NCBI GenBank assembly: GCA_946406115.1
Contig: OX291551.1
Span: 30,611,381 to 30,675,380, forward strand
DNA length: 64,000 nucleotides
Direction: 5' to 3'
DNA from: Apoda limacodes
Lineage: Eukaryota; Arthropoda; Insecta; Lepidoptera; Limacodidae
Position numbers and translations under genes: made by a program. The notes under the pieces are model-generated. The model was given only the letters and a program-made list of their open reading frames with translations, ran no database searches and was not told where the DNA came from. Shown here in pieces: positions 21,257-32,324 of this stretch (the first letter of the stretch is position 1; each line of letters starts with the position of its first letter).

Positions 21257-21636
21257 GGTTAACGCGGAGAGGGACACGGGGAACACTGCGGGAGACGCAC
21301 GCGGCACATGGAAACGGCCGAGCTGGACGTGAGCTCGCGCGGTACGAAGCGCCGGCAGCCCGCGGTGACCGGCGCGGCGCTTCCGACTGGGACGCTAAAA
21401 ATAGCGATGGTGCCGCAGTGTTCGCGGTAGACGGCGGCATGCTGTTCCCGCTCGAAAACGACCTAACCTACTGCCCCGTTCCTAATCACTTCGATCACCC
21501 TCGGATATATGTATAGGTAATATTTCATCAATATCAAACGTGACGTTCCATCCCTAATTCTAGAATGAGGTGATAGATTTGTAAACAAATTCGTGAAAAT
21601 AGTCAAGGACGACTAGGATCAGTATAAAATATATAC

Positions 21637-21698
21637 GCACTTTAATATTATATATTATTTAATTTAATATATATATATATATATATATTAAAGTGCGA
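21637..21698. repeat. AT-rich perfect-ended palindrome
   Basis: 'CGCACTTTAAT' and 'ATTAAAGTGCG' flank a core of alternating AT, forming a long hairpin. It lies about 400 bp upstream of the 21,220-21,256 exon. It may be a small foldback element; no target duplication was resolved. Confidence 0.6.
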
Positions 21699-22000
21699 GT
21701 AGCACACGCAGCTATCAGCGACGGGCTGGGGGCTGGGGGCAAGGCCGCCTGAGAGCCGCTGCCACCCGTCAAATCAGATAGCGCTGCTCACTGCGGGCTT
21801 CAGCTAATCTTTGTCTCGGAAAATTACTGATAACAATATTTGGTGAAATTTCCAGCTAAAATGACGAGTGCAGTACGTAACTAGGTTTGACACGACGGGC
21901 GGCGTTTCCGTGTAATATGATGTCATTTTTATAAATCGATCTATGACAGGCTAGTATTGAGCGGACCTGCGTTGATGTCGTCCAAGGGTCCGTGACTCAC

Positions 22001-22039
22001 CCACCACGTACGGGTCGTTGCTGCGGAAGCGCCACACCG
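22001..22039 (-). CDS. Rtnl1: Candidate 39-nt cassette exon, reticulon-like gene
   Basis: On the minus strand, an acceptor 'GGTACCTACAG' is followed by 39 nt and the donor 'GTGG|GTGAGT'. Entered in phase 1 it reads (A)VWRFRSNDPYVV and leaves one G, so it is symmetric and could be included or skipped between the 34,629 first exon and the 795-830 microexon. The polypyrimidine tract is weak. It sits in a small GC-rich patch in AT-rich DNA. The peptide is not one I recognise; it could belong to another gene. Confidence 0.4.
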
Positions 22040-22171
22040 CTGTAGGTACCGTACTACTGTACCTACCTCCCTATCCTAAAAAGGCACAGCTTATTTACAA
22101 ATTAAAAATAGAAAAAAAAAACCTATTAACTGATTTTCTGTTGTAACTAAAAAACTACGAGAGCTTGGCGA

Positions 22172-22722
22172 AATATGTACAGGACCATAGGAAATATGTA
22201 CAGGACCATAGGAGTAATATATTGTATACGTACTGTAATATGTACAGGACCATAGGAGTAGTATATTGTATACGTACTGTAATATGTACAGGACCATAGG
22301 AGTAATATATTGTATACGTACTGTAATATGTACAGGACCATAGGAGTAATATATTGTATACGCACTGTAATATGTACAGGACCATAGGAGTAGTATATTG
22401 TATACGTACTGTAATATGTACAGGACCATAGGAGTAATATATTGTATACGTACTGTAATATGTACAGGACCATAGGAGTAATATATTGTATACGTACTGT
22501 AATATGTACAGGACCATAGGAGTAATATATTGTATACGTACTGTAATATGTACAGGACCACAGGAGTAATATATTGTATACGTACTGTAATATGTACAGG
22601 ACCATAGGAGTAATATATTGTATACGTACTGTAATATGTACAGGACCATAGGAGTAATATATTGTATACGTACTGTAATATGTACAGGACCATAGGAGTA
22701 ATATATTGTATACGTACTGTAG
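22172..22722. repeat. 44-bp minisatellite, 12 copies
   Basis: The unit begins 'AATATGTACAGGACCATAGG' and ends 'AGTAATATATTGTATACGTACTGT'. Copies start every 44 bp from about 22,197 to 22,681, with a truncated copy 21 bp ahead of the first. Copies differ by single bases only, so the array is young or homogenised. Three overlapping minus-strand frames of 164-200 codons arise because 44 is not a multiple of three and the unit lacks stops on that strand; they are not genes. It abuts the 3' end of the LINE at 22,780. Confidence 0.9.
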
Positions 22723-22779
22723 CAAAAGAGTCAAATGATGCAGGGGATAATTCTGCTCCTTAAAGTGAACTGAACAACT

Positions 22780-25445
22780 TTTCCCAAGGAACGTAGGTCG
22801 AGATCTTAAAAATATTTATAAGCTTTCATACTATATATGTTTGACATATATTTTAAATTTGTTTGAGGGTAAATTAACCACATGTTCTGGAATTTTATTG
22901 TAGAAAAATATACTTTGTATTGCGAAAGAGCTATGTACCTTCTAAAGACGACATTTTGGAACTACCGATTTATCCTTATTCCTTGTGTTAACACTGTGGA
23001 GGTCACTATTTTTAGCAAATAAGTGACAATTTTGGCATACATACATTATACAAGCGAAGATATATTGGCAAGGAACAGTTAAAATATCAATTTCCCTAAA
23101 TAGTGCCCTAAGAGAAATTCGAGGTCCTAATTTATAAATTGACCGTACTGCTCTCTTTTGCAAAATTAAGACTGTATCAATATCAGCTGCCTTACCCCAA
23201 AGCAAAATGTCATAAGACATGACGGAATAGAAATAGCTAAAGTAGACCAAGCGAGCAGTGTCAAAATCTGTGAGCTGCCTAACTTTCCTAACTGCATAGA
23301 CAGCTGAACTGAGTTTCCCTGCAAGAACTGAAATGTGAGGGTTCCACTACAGCCTATTGTCTAATGTTATACCTAGAAACACTGTTGAGTCTAATAGTTC
23401 TATTTCTTCTCCGTTTAGGGATAATTTTGTTTTTATGTTTCTGACATTTGGCATCATAAATTTTAAAGTCTTTTTCGCATTAAGAAGTAAATTATTTGCC
23501 GTAAACTACTGAAGAACCTGAGAAAGCGCACTACTTACGTCGTCAAAATTAGTTTTATTTCTGTCAACTTTAAATAAAAGAGATGTGTCATCAGCAAATA
23601 GTACAATCTTGTACAGCTTCTCCACAAAGAAAGGCAAGTCATTTATGTAAATTAAAAATAGAACCTTGAGGAACTCCTAATTTTACTTCTGAGCCATTGG
23701 ATTTTACTTCATTGATTTGAACTTTCTGCATTCTACTACTCAAATATGAGCGGGTAAACCAAACTGTTGAGGATGAAGTAATCCATTTAAGTTAAAATGT
23801 TTCAGCATCTGATTGAACATAAGTTTTTCAAAAATTTTGGTTAAGGCAGGCACAGTATAGAGATAGGTCTAAAATTATAAGGATCATCTTTACTTCCACT
23901 ATTAAAAAGTGGTATTGTTTTACTATATTTAATTAAGTCTGGGAATATGCCTTCGTCAACATACTTATTAAATATTATGGCTAAGATTGGTGCTATAATA
24001 TCAATAATTCCACTTAGGACTTTGACTGATATACCCCATAGGTCACATTTTTTTTTCTGAGTTAGTAATTTAAATGTCTTTATGATGTCTTCAGAGGTAA
24101 CATGCTCAAATTTAAATATAGCCTTGCGTTTATTTACATTACATTTTAAAAGTAACTCTGATTCTTATTGAGAGGAATTTAATGCATTAGTTGTAATTGT
24201 AGGCATTTAAATTGCAGTAAAATATTTCTCAAAAGAGTTAGCGACATCAAGATCTGAATCAATTATTTTTGAATTTACAGTAAGTGAATAATGATTGTCA
24301 CGCGGTTTAATTTCTCCTGTTTTACTATTTATTACATTCCATGTGGCCTTTATTTTAGTAGCAGAATTTTTAATTTTATTACTTAAATGTATTGATTTTG
24401 CAACTGCATACTTTTTTAAATATTTTTTAATACTATTTGACATAGTTGGTGAATGTGGGACTGTGGCTATATTGTTTCATTTCTTTATTGTTGTTCATTA
24501 TTGTTACACTAGTTCGACTTCGGTGTATTTCTACAGTAGCCCAAACCTTGAATTTAATTTTATCATTTACTTTCAACACTTACTCGAACTCATTACTTAA
24601 GAAATCAAAAAAAATATTATAAAGATTATTAGCATTATCATGCATGAAATGTCAAAATGGAATTTTTTTTTTCAATATTTGCTTTAAAATTGTCTAATCG
24701 AGCAGTGGTCACAGGTCTACAAGTTACTAGTTGAGATTTTTTTTTTATAGTTGTGTAGAATTTTTATCATTTGACCATCGTGATCGGATGGCTGTACTTC
24801 AACGTTACAGAAAATATTATCTAAACATGTAGCTGAAGTCGATGTAATTCTAGTTGGTTCCAGAAACAAATAATTTAAGTCAAAACTTGTAAATAAGTTA
24901 ATAAATCTATCTCTTGTTTGGGAACTCTCTAAAAGATCAATATTAAAGTCACCACAAACAATAACTGACTTTTTAGAATGACAAATTTTTTTTAGAATTT
25001 GTTCCATTACAGGCTCAAAAGAATAATAATTTGCAGAAAGGGGGCGATACACACCAAGTATAATATAATTCTTAAGTTCTATACAAGACAATTCTATAAT
25101 GCGTTCAAGTGAGAGGCTAACTATATCCTTTCGGTCTTTACACTGTATATTATTATTAAAAATTATTAATGAAACCCCTCGAATAGCATTTTTTCTGATA
25201 AAGGCACTGGACAAATAATGATTGGGGAAACTAAACATTAATTCATGTTTACTAAGCCAATGCTCAGTTACACACAACATATGAATATTATGACTTTTTA
25301 AAAATAATTCTAATTCCAATTCCTTGCCATTAATGCCTTGTATATTTTGATGAACAATGTTTAAAGTATGATCTAAAATAGGAACTGACTGGGTGCAGTT
25401 AATAACATCAGCACTATAAGACATAGCACTAACGCTAGAGGTCAA
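22780..25445 (-). mobile_element. Nearly full-length decayed LINE (family 2)
   Basis: The minus-strand element has an endonuclease at 24,717-25,445, a decayed RT region at about 23,300-24,650 and a C-terminal region at 22,800-23,250. The RT region includes IKKYLKKYAVAKSIHLSNK and KNSATKIKATWNVINSK upstream of the catalytic part. The C-terminal region has ILLWGKAADIDTVLILQKRA, VRSIYKLGPRISLR and ILTVPCQYIFACIMYV, then KSVVPKCRL and FFYNKIPEHVV. Stops and frameshifts break the RT. It is the best template in the window for reconstructing the family order. Confidence 0.8.
24717..25445 (-). CDS. LINE APE-type endonuclease, open but orphaned
   Basis: A 242-codon frame with all recognisable apurinic-endonuclease motifs: HQNIQGINGKELELE, CVTEHWLSKHE, RGVSLIIFNN, LGVYRPLSANYYSFEP, CGDFNIDLL, CLDNIFCNV and SDHDGQ. 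The N-terminal forty or so residues before HQNIQG are family-specific linker. It lies upstream of the RT in the same minus-strand element and would nick target DNA for target-primed reverse transcription. The downstream RT is disrupted, so function is unlikely. No start other than the first ATG was evaluated. Confidence 0.8.
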   Translation of the reverse strand: MTSSVSAMSYSADVINCTQSVPILDHTLNIVHQNIQGINGKELELELFLKSHNIHMLCVTEHWLSKHELMFSFPNHYLSSAFIRKNAIRGVSLIIFNNNIQCKDRKDIVSLSLERIIELSCIELKNYIILGVYRPLSANYYSFEPVMEQILKKICHSKKSVIVCGDFNIDLLESSQTRDRFINLFTSFDLNYLFLEPTRITSTSATCLDNIFCNVEVQPSDHDGQMIKILHNYKKKISTSNL

Positions 25446-25798
25446 TAGACTGCTTAATATAATAAGTTTTATAGCCTAATGTTTCCTTTAATATAATTTT
25501 TGGGTTTCTCATAGTTAGTGTCAAGGTTTCATCATGTCCGTCTGTCCGTCCGTAAGTCACAGCCTCATTAATCCGCCGTCTTTATATTGATTCTAATAAA
25601 ACTTACTTGAAACGCTATTTTTTTTTAATTTGCTTGGACCGCCATAGTTTTGTAAGTGAAATAAAAAAAATAAAGGGATCTTTCCATACATTGAACATAG
25701 GGATGAAACATTTTTTCGCGCGCTCGGTTGTATAGGGTGTCGTTTTACATTGCATTTGAGATTTGATTTTTTTTTAAATATTGGCTCTCAAAGTAAAA
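25446..25798. other. Spacer, nothing identified
   Basis: AT-rich, with 'GTCCGTCTGTCCGTCCGTAAGTC' near 25,535 that resembles the inner part of the GGGTTCCGTACC repeat family. No gene is supported. Confidence 0.3.
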
Positions 25799-27150
25799 AA
25801 AAACCGGTCAAGTGCGAGTCAGACTCGCGCGCAGAGGGTTGCGTAAAAAATAAACTGTATCGAGGGACAAACTTAAATGTGACATTGGACAACTGTTGTC
25901 CCAATACATCGAAATAGGTCGCGGTTAGTTTACCTAACTGCAAATAAGTTTTAAATTATTTATCATTAGCAATATTGACTTTAGATAGATGTTATCGATA
26001 TAATAAAAAGTTTATATTAATTATTACCTGTACTTGGTAATACCAATTGCTCGCCGTATTGATATTGTGAGTACCAGTTTTTTGTTAGGCTGAAGTAATT
26101 TAGGATTTGTATTTTGTTATTTTTAATAGAATTTGCAAGCCAATTAATGAATTAAGTATATCGTCATACAGAAGAGAAAAGCAGGTGCTTTTTCATTTAA
26201 CTTGCAATATGTAACTAGTTCTATGTTTAATTAATAGTGAAATGTTATCATTCTGAAGCATGCGTGAATAACTGCGCAGTTTTTTTGCAAATGTTGTAGC
26301 AATAGTGGATGTCAAGAATCGAAAAAAATAAGTATACTTTTGTTAAGTGCATTTCCTTAGTAAAAGTAAGTTTATACGATTAGCTCAAAATACAACGTAC
26401 CGCACTCGAACTTGTACCTACCCACATTGCCTGCATTGCTTAAATAATTTATTACCTTTGTAGGTATCTATTATTCAGTTTATAAGACAACAATGTTAAA
26501 GTCATCTACTAACTATGCTGTGCTACTACCTATTTATTGTCAGTATTCTTGTCAGACTTTTTGTATGTACTTGACAATACCTTGTCTTGTTCTATTCCGT
26601 GTACCTGTATATAATTCTTGGTGTTACTTTATTACATAAGATATTATTATTTTACGATTTTTTCAACGCTTGAAGTAAGTTACTTTATTAATTTTAATCA
26701 TTAATTTAATTAATTAAGTTGGTTCGATGTCTCTCCTATTTTCTTTTCTCACATGATTTTTGTCTATCATCTATTTAGTTTGTTTTAATATCTGTTTTGT
26801 TCTGAGAGTTTTTGCAATCGGGTTTTTTTTTATTAACAGCTTTTATGTGTTATTATATTTTTAAATTTTTGCTAGAAATCAGGTTTTAAAATTCTTTATA
26901 TTGATACTCGATAGGTTTTGAAAAGAAAAGATTTTTCATGCCAAGCAATTTGGTGTCAAAAATCTGCCATTTTGATTTCCTATAATTTTAATATAGCCTA
27001 TAACACTAATAGTTAAGAAGAATCTAATAACGTATGATTTATTAAAATCGGTTAAGCTGTTTAGTAGTTACGAGGGAAAATAGAGTCCGACATACATACA
27101 GGCCAAACACAAAAGACTCCTTTTGGGTTTTGCCGCAGTCGGGTAAATAA
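25799..27150 (+). mobile_element. Probable longer copy of GTGCGAGTC repeat
   Basis: Starts 'AACCGGTCAAGTGCGAGTCAGACTCGCGC' with a diverged 'AGAGGGTTGCGT'. Near 27,080-27,145 it has 'AGAGTCCGACATACATACAG' and 'TTTTGGGTTTTGCCGCAGTCGGG', a tail often seen in this family. Whether the intervening 1.2 kb is one element or an interrupted one cannot be settled by eye. No coding potential. Confidence 0.4.
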
Positions 27151-27244
27151 AAAATTATGCTGTAATGATGCTGTTTATATAGAATAATAATAAAAAACTA
27201 AAAAAAAAAAATCTGGTTAAATATAAAGATAGGACTGTTCCTAC

Positions 27245-27332
27245 CTACACTGTGACTCGTTTGTAACTACACTGTGACTCGTTTGTAACTACACTGTGAC
27301 TCGTTTGTAACTACACTGTGACTCGTTTGTAA
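27245..27332. repeat. 22-bp tandem repeat, 4 copies
   Basis: Four head-to-tail copies of 'CTACACTGTGACTCGTTTGTAA', nearly identical. Confidence 0.9.
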
Positions 27333-28205
27333 CTTCACGAAAGTATTCGGTACAGATTTTATTGGAACTAATATCACGCAATTCAAAATATTTTAGTCGT
27401 ATAAAATAAAAATACTATAAAGAGGTAAATTTGTTTGTTTGTTTGTAGGTAGGTTGGTAACTACTGAACTCATTCTAAAAATTATTTCAGTAATAGAACG
27501 CTAAACTATTCATGAGTAACATTATATCGTTTATACATTATACATTTTGGCACCCAAATATCTAACTTATCTTGGTACAGAGGGCAATAATACTTGTATC
27601 CCGATCGAAAATTCCTACTCGAATATGTTTTCCTGCAGGTGAACCCGCGGGAAATATTTAGAAGGATATAGGTTTAGTCTCAACACTAAGATTCACATGA
27701 TCCTATAATCTTATTGACTGATTTCTGATCCACTCGTGTGGGTAAAGTACAAAAAAGGTATTGTAATAGGTAGTAGTAATAAAAATAAAATGCCAGGTAT
27801 ACAACGTACTTAGATAGGTGAGGTTCAATTTTCTGAATTTTTTTTTATTGGATTTGCGTCCTATATTTAATATTTATACACTAAAATAACACTACCTATG
27901 TTACAAAGTGCACCGACTCACATATATTTACAAAATAACTCCCTACTACGTAGAAATGTGAAAAGAGTGCATCGCGCTGAGCGGGGAAGTGAACTGAGCG
28001 ACAGCGACACACGGAAAATGTAGTTTGCGGGTTGTTACCTGCACAATTTAGCAGTTTTTCTCTTCTCCTCGAAAAATTATGTATAAAAATGAAAAAAAGT
28101 AACATCGTCAGATGCTTAAAAATATTGGGCCTAATCTACTGGTGTATTTTTAAAATGATTAAGTGATCAAACGTTCTTAGCATTTGATGTTTTTAAAATT
28201 AATAT
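27333..28205. other. Intronic DNA, no gene supported
   Basis: AT-rich. A minus-strand frame at 27,896-28,105 has no recognisable features. At 27,610-27,660 the phrase 'CAGGTGAACCCGCGGG' may be part of a Helitron-like fragment. Confidence 0.3.
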
Positions 28206-28206
28206 C

Positions 28207-28495
28207 GTGTTATCTTTGAAAAAACTCGGCCAAGTACGAGTCGGACTCGCGCACGAAGGGTTCCGTACCATTATCTATAAAAACGGCAAAAAAAACACGT
28301 TTGTTGTATGGGAGCCCCCTTAAATATAAATTTTATTCTGTTTTTTAGTATTTGTTGTTATAGCGGCAACAGAAATACATCTTCTGTGAAAATTTCAACT
28401 AACTATCACGGTTCATGAGATATAGACCGACAGACGGACGGACATCTTAGTAATAGGGTCCCGGTTTTTTACCCGTTGGGTACGGAACCCAAAAA
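28207..28495 (+). mobile_element. Lepidopteran GTGCGAGTC/GGGTTCCGTACC repeat
   Basis: Starts 'CTCGGCCAAGTACGAGTCGGACTCGCGC' followed by 'GAAGGGTTCCGTACCATTA'. It contains 'GTTGTATGGGAGCCCCCTTAAAT' and 'GTTGTTATAGCGGCAACAG', the tandem 'GACAGACGGACGGACA', and ends 'GGTACGGAACCC' followed by A-rich sequence. The copy at 59,965-60,255 is nearly identical throughout. The ends are inverted ('GGGTTCCGTACC' versus 'GGTACGGAACCC'). Non-autonomous. Confidence 0.75.
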
Positions 28496-28982
28496 AAAAC
28501 TATCCAACGAATAACAACAAATAATGTTTTTGTCTTGGGTTTATTTTTAATAAGGGATTAATTTTTATTTGACATAAATTATATTACTTTACGTGTTCAA
28601 AAATGGCTAAAAGTGCTAGAACCCCGCCTTAAATTGTGCCAATAAGAGACGGCAAAATCTCATCTATTTAATACAATACTTTGTTTATCGACTAACAAGT
28701 ATATCCATTATTTGTATTCAAACACATACTAATAAAAATAAGTAAAGCTACTAAAAAAAAATTGTGAATACGCATGTCAGTAATTATTTTTTGTTTTTAT
28801 TAGTTTTAAGCCACATAGTATCCAAAACTAAACTAAACTAAACTAGCTGATGACCTCGTACTCGTACATAGCTTATTACCATCGGTGCGTGCATGTTATG
28901 TTATTCCGAAGGCACGATTTTTTTGGCACAAGATAACAGCAGTGAGCATTGAGCACATTTAGTCCGGGATTGGTTGTAGGCA

Positions 28983-29640
28983 TGGGCGTAGCCAGGTACG
29001 GGCAGGGGGGGCACGCGCCCCCCCTAGCAGGACATGGGTTGGCATATTTTCGGGATAATTTAGTCATATAAAAGGTACCTATTCGGATCGCCCGCATTTT
29101 TTACTGCTATTAAACTGCACCGTCTTTCAACAGTCGTTCGTTCAACCTTCCACATGTAGAGGCAGTTCGTAAGTGTTTTGATGTTAAGTTGTGTTGGCGC
29201 GACATTGCTTTAGTAGCGATTTTGTACGGTCGTCCCTACGGGATCGTCTAAAGGTGCGTACAGATTATTTGCAACACAACATGCAATGGAATATTTCCCA
29301 TACATTTTAATGTGTTTGCGAACGCACAAAAATCAACTGCGCCTACGCTATGTGCATTCGCAGGTTGCGCGTTGGTTCCTGCCTATTATCGATTTTTTGA
29401 CGAACGCTTTCAGTGCGCGCAGTGTAATCTGGACGGCTAATTCGCGGCGGACCTGCCTACTGCCCGCGATATTTGAATTGACGATTATAAAAATGGATGG
29501 AGCTGACGACTAGGATTTTTTTTATACGCTGTTGTAATAAAATAATTGAAACACCAATATAGTCCAATGTATACTTCAAAATTAAACGGCTCCATGGCGT
29601 GCGCGCTGAACCCTGCCAGGAATGGTTGAGGTTATTTATT
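28983..29640. repeat. Interspersed repeat 'GTAGCCAGGTACGGGCAGG', copy B
   Basis: Begins 'GGGCGTAGCCAGGTACGGGCAGG', with the same internal blocks as copy A at 11,905. Its distal block (29,530-29,625) is inverted relative to copy A: here 'AATTGAAACACCAATATAGTC' precedes 'CATGGCGTGCGCGCTGA'. Both copies run directly into an element end 'CTACTAGC.TTTGCC', hinting at a shared composite structure. Confidence 0.6.
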
Positions 29641-29649
29641 TTTTATCTA

Positions 29650-30303
29650 CTAGCTTTTGCCTAGATTTTTTAGAGCCTTTTTTAGAGGTGAAGGGATGTG
29701 CTGGAACATGGTAGCCGGTACGAAAGAGATGTGCTGGAACATGGTAGCCGGTACGAAAGAGATGTGCTGGAACATGGTAGCCGGTACGAAAGAGATGTGC
29801 TGGAACATGGTAACCGGTATGAAAGAGATGTGCTGGAACATGGTAACCGGTATGAAAGATAGATTTAATGAAGTTTTGACTAATGGGGGTCCCACTCGTT
29901 ATTTGTTTCTTAACTTTCATAAATCTTTCTTTTTGAAAGTTAGAAATGACCTTTTGTAAGTAAACATGTAGTAAATCACTAGCAGTTTCATCTTATTATG
30001 TTGCTTGTGATGAATCGACCGGACGATCCGAACGCTTAGTAGTCTTTTGTATTTATTTAATATTCGCTATTTGTTTCAATTAAATTCCATCCTAATCCTA
30101 ACTTAATATATAATTAATGTAGGAGCTTATTTGATTATTTGTTTGTCATTACTCGACTTCGTTACGGAGCAACTAATTACAAAATAAACTACAGCTAAAG
30201 CATGCTGTGCAAACTTCCTTTTTGTTTATAAGAATTAAATTACCATAGAAATCCCACGCCTTTAATCAAATTAAGAACGGGCAGAGCCACGGGAAAAAGC
30301 TAG
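29650..30303. mobile_element. Element with 'CTAGCTTTT' inverted ends holding a minisatellite
   Basis: Starts 'ACTAGCTTTTGCC' and ends 'GGGAAAAAGCTAGTA', a short inverted match. The right end is typical of lepidopteran Helitron-like 3' termini. A 33-bp minisatellite lies inside. No transposase was seen; the boundaries are inferred. Confidence 0.35.
29695..29859. repeat. 33-bp minisatellite, 5 copies
   Basis: Five exact-length copies (starts 29,695, 29,728, 29,761, 29,794, 29,827) of a unit starting 'GATGTGCTGGAACATGGTA' and ending 'CCGGTACGAAAGA'. The first three are identical; the last two share 'AACCGGTAT'. Because 33 is a multiple of three, regular repeat peptides appear on both strands (such as EMCWNMVAGTK). 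I treat these as incidental. Confidence 0.9.
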
Positions 30304-31284
30304 TACTTCATAGTTTGATATGCATTAGCAGTGTTGTTATTAGACATTTCGGTTTATTTATTAAATATTTCGATGCTTTTTGAATCTATGGTGATATTTA
30401 AGTAACGATAACCGTAACTTTGGACACCGACTTGTACTAGTACTCGTACCACTCCACTTTATCACTTAAAATAAATTGACCATATTTAATTTGTCGTCTG
30501 TCCCGCACCTTAAAATAAACTGAACCGCTACAGGATAACTACGTTGTCCGTATTATTTTTTTGTTATGTTGGGTGCATGTAAAGAATTTCAGTTATGTAT
30601 TTTTAATTGTTCTCAGATTTTAATGTTTATTCGGAACCACCAAATAAAAATAATATTGTTTAGCAAACAAACGTTCACATGTTGTTTGAATTGCGGTAAC
30701 TTTTAAATTTTCAGAGATAAAATGTAGTCTATGTGTTCAAATGTAGCAAGGGTTTAAGCTATCTGCATTTTAAATTTTAGCTAAATCGGTGCAGTTATTG
30801 TATTGTAGCGTAACAAAGAACGACAGAGTAACAAACCTATTAACTTACAATTTTTTATATTTATTGTAGTAGTAGGATTTAAATTTAATTTAATTAAAAT
30901 TTAAATTTGTCAAAGGTCCCGAGTTTGATTCCAGGTAATGGGCAACCAATATTTGTTTCAATTTGTTGATTGTAAAGTTGCCTCGACTCTGGTGTCTGAC
31001 CGGCGCGCGGCGCGGCACTACGACGGGCTCACCAACTATCACGTTGACTGGGGGAATGCCATCGGTGAAACGTCGATGTTAAGGGTATGTGTTTGTTACA
31101 TCTTTGACCAACCCTTCGGGGATTAGTGTCGTGATATATTGTAATAAGTGTATTATTTATTATAACATTATTATACTCTCTCGCACTCGAAGTGAAAATT
31201 ATATTGTTTATTCGAAACTCAAACTCATTACAGTCGATTCTATAGCAAATCCTCGCTCTCTCTATGGAGGCACCCCCACCTTTC
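30304..31284. other. Intronic DNA with possible SINE fragment, no gene supported
   Basis: Mostly AT-rich. At 30,915-30,937 'GGTCCCGAGTTTGATTCCAGG' resembles a tRNA-type B box, as in tRNA-derived SINEs. At 30,975-31,080 a GC-rich stretch has an open plus-strand frame (SDRRAARHYDGLTNYHVDWG) ending near 'GGGTATGTG'. It could be a weak exon or more of the same repeat. No identification is made. Confidence 0.3.
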
Positions 31285-31555
31285 TGAGCTGACTATGCAG
31301 TTGGCTGTTGCAGCCATTACTGCTTCACCGGGCTTTTGGGGCGAGACTCTGAAGGAGCCTCAGCCCATATAGCGCCCAACGCTCGAGGGCTCCCCGCGGG
31401 GGAAGCCTCGGCTTGGGTTGTCGCTCTCGGAGGCGTCCCTTCGACCGGCGTTAGTCTCGAACCCGAAGGTGAGTCACCGCCAGGAGGGGAGTTCCCCGTT
31501 ACGCGGGTACGGTTGCGATTGAGTAGGGGCGAGAAGCGCCCCGGCACTCTTTGAT
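31285..31555 (-). mobile_element. SINE-like repeat, minus copy, with B-box-like motif
   Basis: Reverse complement of the 18,990 copy and longer: 'TGCAGTTGGCTGTTGCAGCC', 'CACCGGGCTTTTGGGGCGAG' and 'GAGTCTCGCCCCAAAAGCCC' (minus). On the minus strand 'TTCGGGTTCGAGACTAACG' resembles a Pol III box B. GC-rich; the open frames on both strands follow from composition. Confidence 0.55.
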
Positions 31556-31666
31556 ACTATGGAGGCTATACACCCGTATGTGATAGGTCATTTTAGTCCC
31601 TTAGTGAACAATCTACTATTTGTAATATAATAAGGTATGCGTAAATTACGTAAGAGTGAATTAAAA

Positions 31667-32088
31667 AAAAAAACCTGCCACGTGCGAGTCTGGCTCGCGC
31701 AACAAGGGTTCCGTGCTAACTTATTATATGTTGTTGTATATTATTGAAAATATTTTTATTATATGATGTAACTAAAAATTTACGGTTTTCGCAGTTTTTC
31801 CTTTATTTGTACTATAAGACGTTGCTGCGTACCTAATTTCAAGATTCTGAGTTGCATTAAGTACACTGTAAGTTTTGATTCCCTTGCGAGTTTCGAAAAT
31901 TTGCGGCAAAAACGGCTGCATCTTTTGATTGCGTTGGCTTAGAAGTTTGATTTTTTCACAGCTCTAAGGGACAGTAGACCTGAGTATTTGATAAAAAGAG
32001 TCTTGACAGACGGACAGACGGACGGACAACAAAGTGATCCTATACGGGTTCCGTTTTTTTCCTTTTGAGGTACGGAACCCTAAAAACT
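31667..32088 (+). mobile_element. Lepidopteran GTGCGAGTC/GGGTTCCGTACC repeat
   Basis: Starts 'CTGCCACGTGCGAGTCTGGCTCGCGC' and 'AAGGGTTCCGTGC', and ends with 'GACAGACGGACGGACAACAAAG', 'CGGGTTCCGTTTTT' and 'GAGGTACGGAACCCTA'. The interior differs from the 28.2- and 60-kb copies, so it is a distinct subfamily. Confidence 0.65.
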
Positions 32089-32324
32089 AATAAGGTTTAT
32101 AACATTTTTTGCTTTTAATTTTGAACAGACATAGACATAACCCTAACGCCTGTACCCGAGAGGGTAGGCAGAGAGCAAATATTGACATTTGCTACGATCC
32201 TGGCACACATTTTCATTTTAACCGACTTTACGTGAAGGAGGAGGTTATCAATTCGTCGGCGTGGTTAGTTTTTTTATGTATGTTCCTGTTTGTGAACCGA
32301 CGTTGACGATTTAGACATCGATAC

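Noticed and set aside
22091..22734. Three overlapping minus-strand ORFs of 164-200 aa
   Set aside because: They are the 44-bp minisatellite read in its three frames; the unit has no stop on that strand and the peptide just repeats.
29695..29859. CRISPR array
   Set aside because: Contiguous tandem units without unique spacers in a eukaryotic genome.
29636..29959. ORFs on both strands with 11-residue repeats
   Set aside because: A 33-bp tandem repeat automatically gives in-frame repeats on both strands; no start context, domain or flanking gene structure supports them.
30915..30940. tRNA gene
   Set aside because: Only a B-box-like phrase is present; no acceptor stem or anticodon arm can be folded. 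At most a SINE fragment.
31317..31554. ORFs of 72-76 aa on both strands at 31.3-31.5 kb
   Set aside because: They cover a GC-rich SINE-like repeat with an inverted copy at 19 kb; openness reflects composition.
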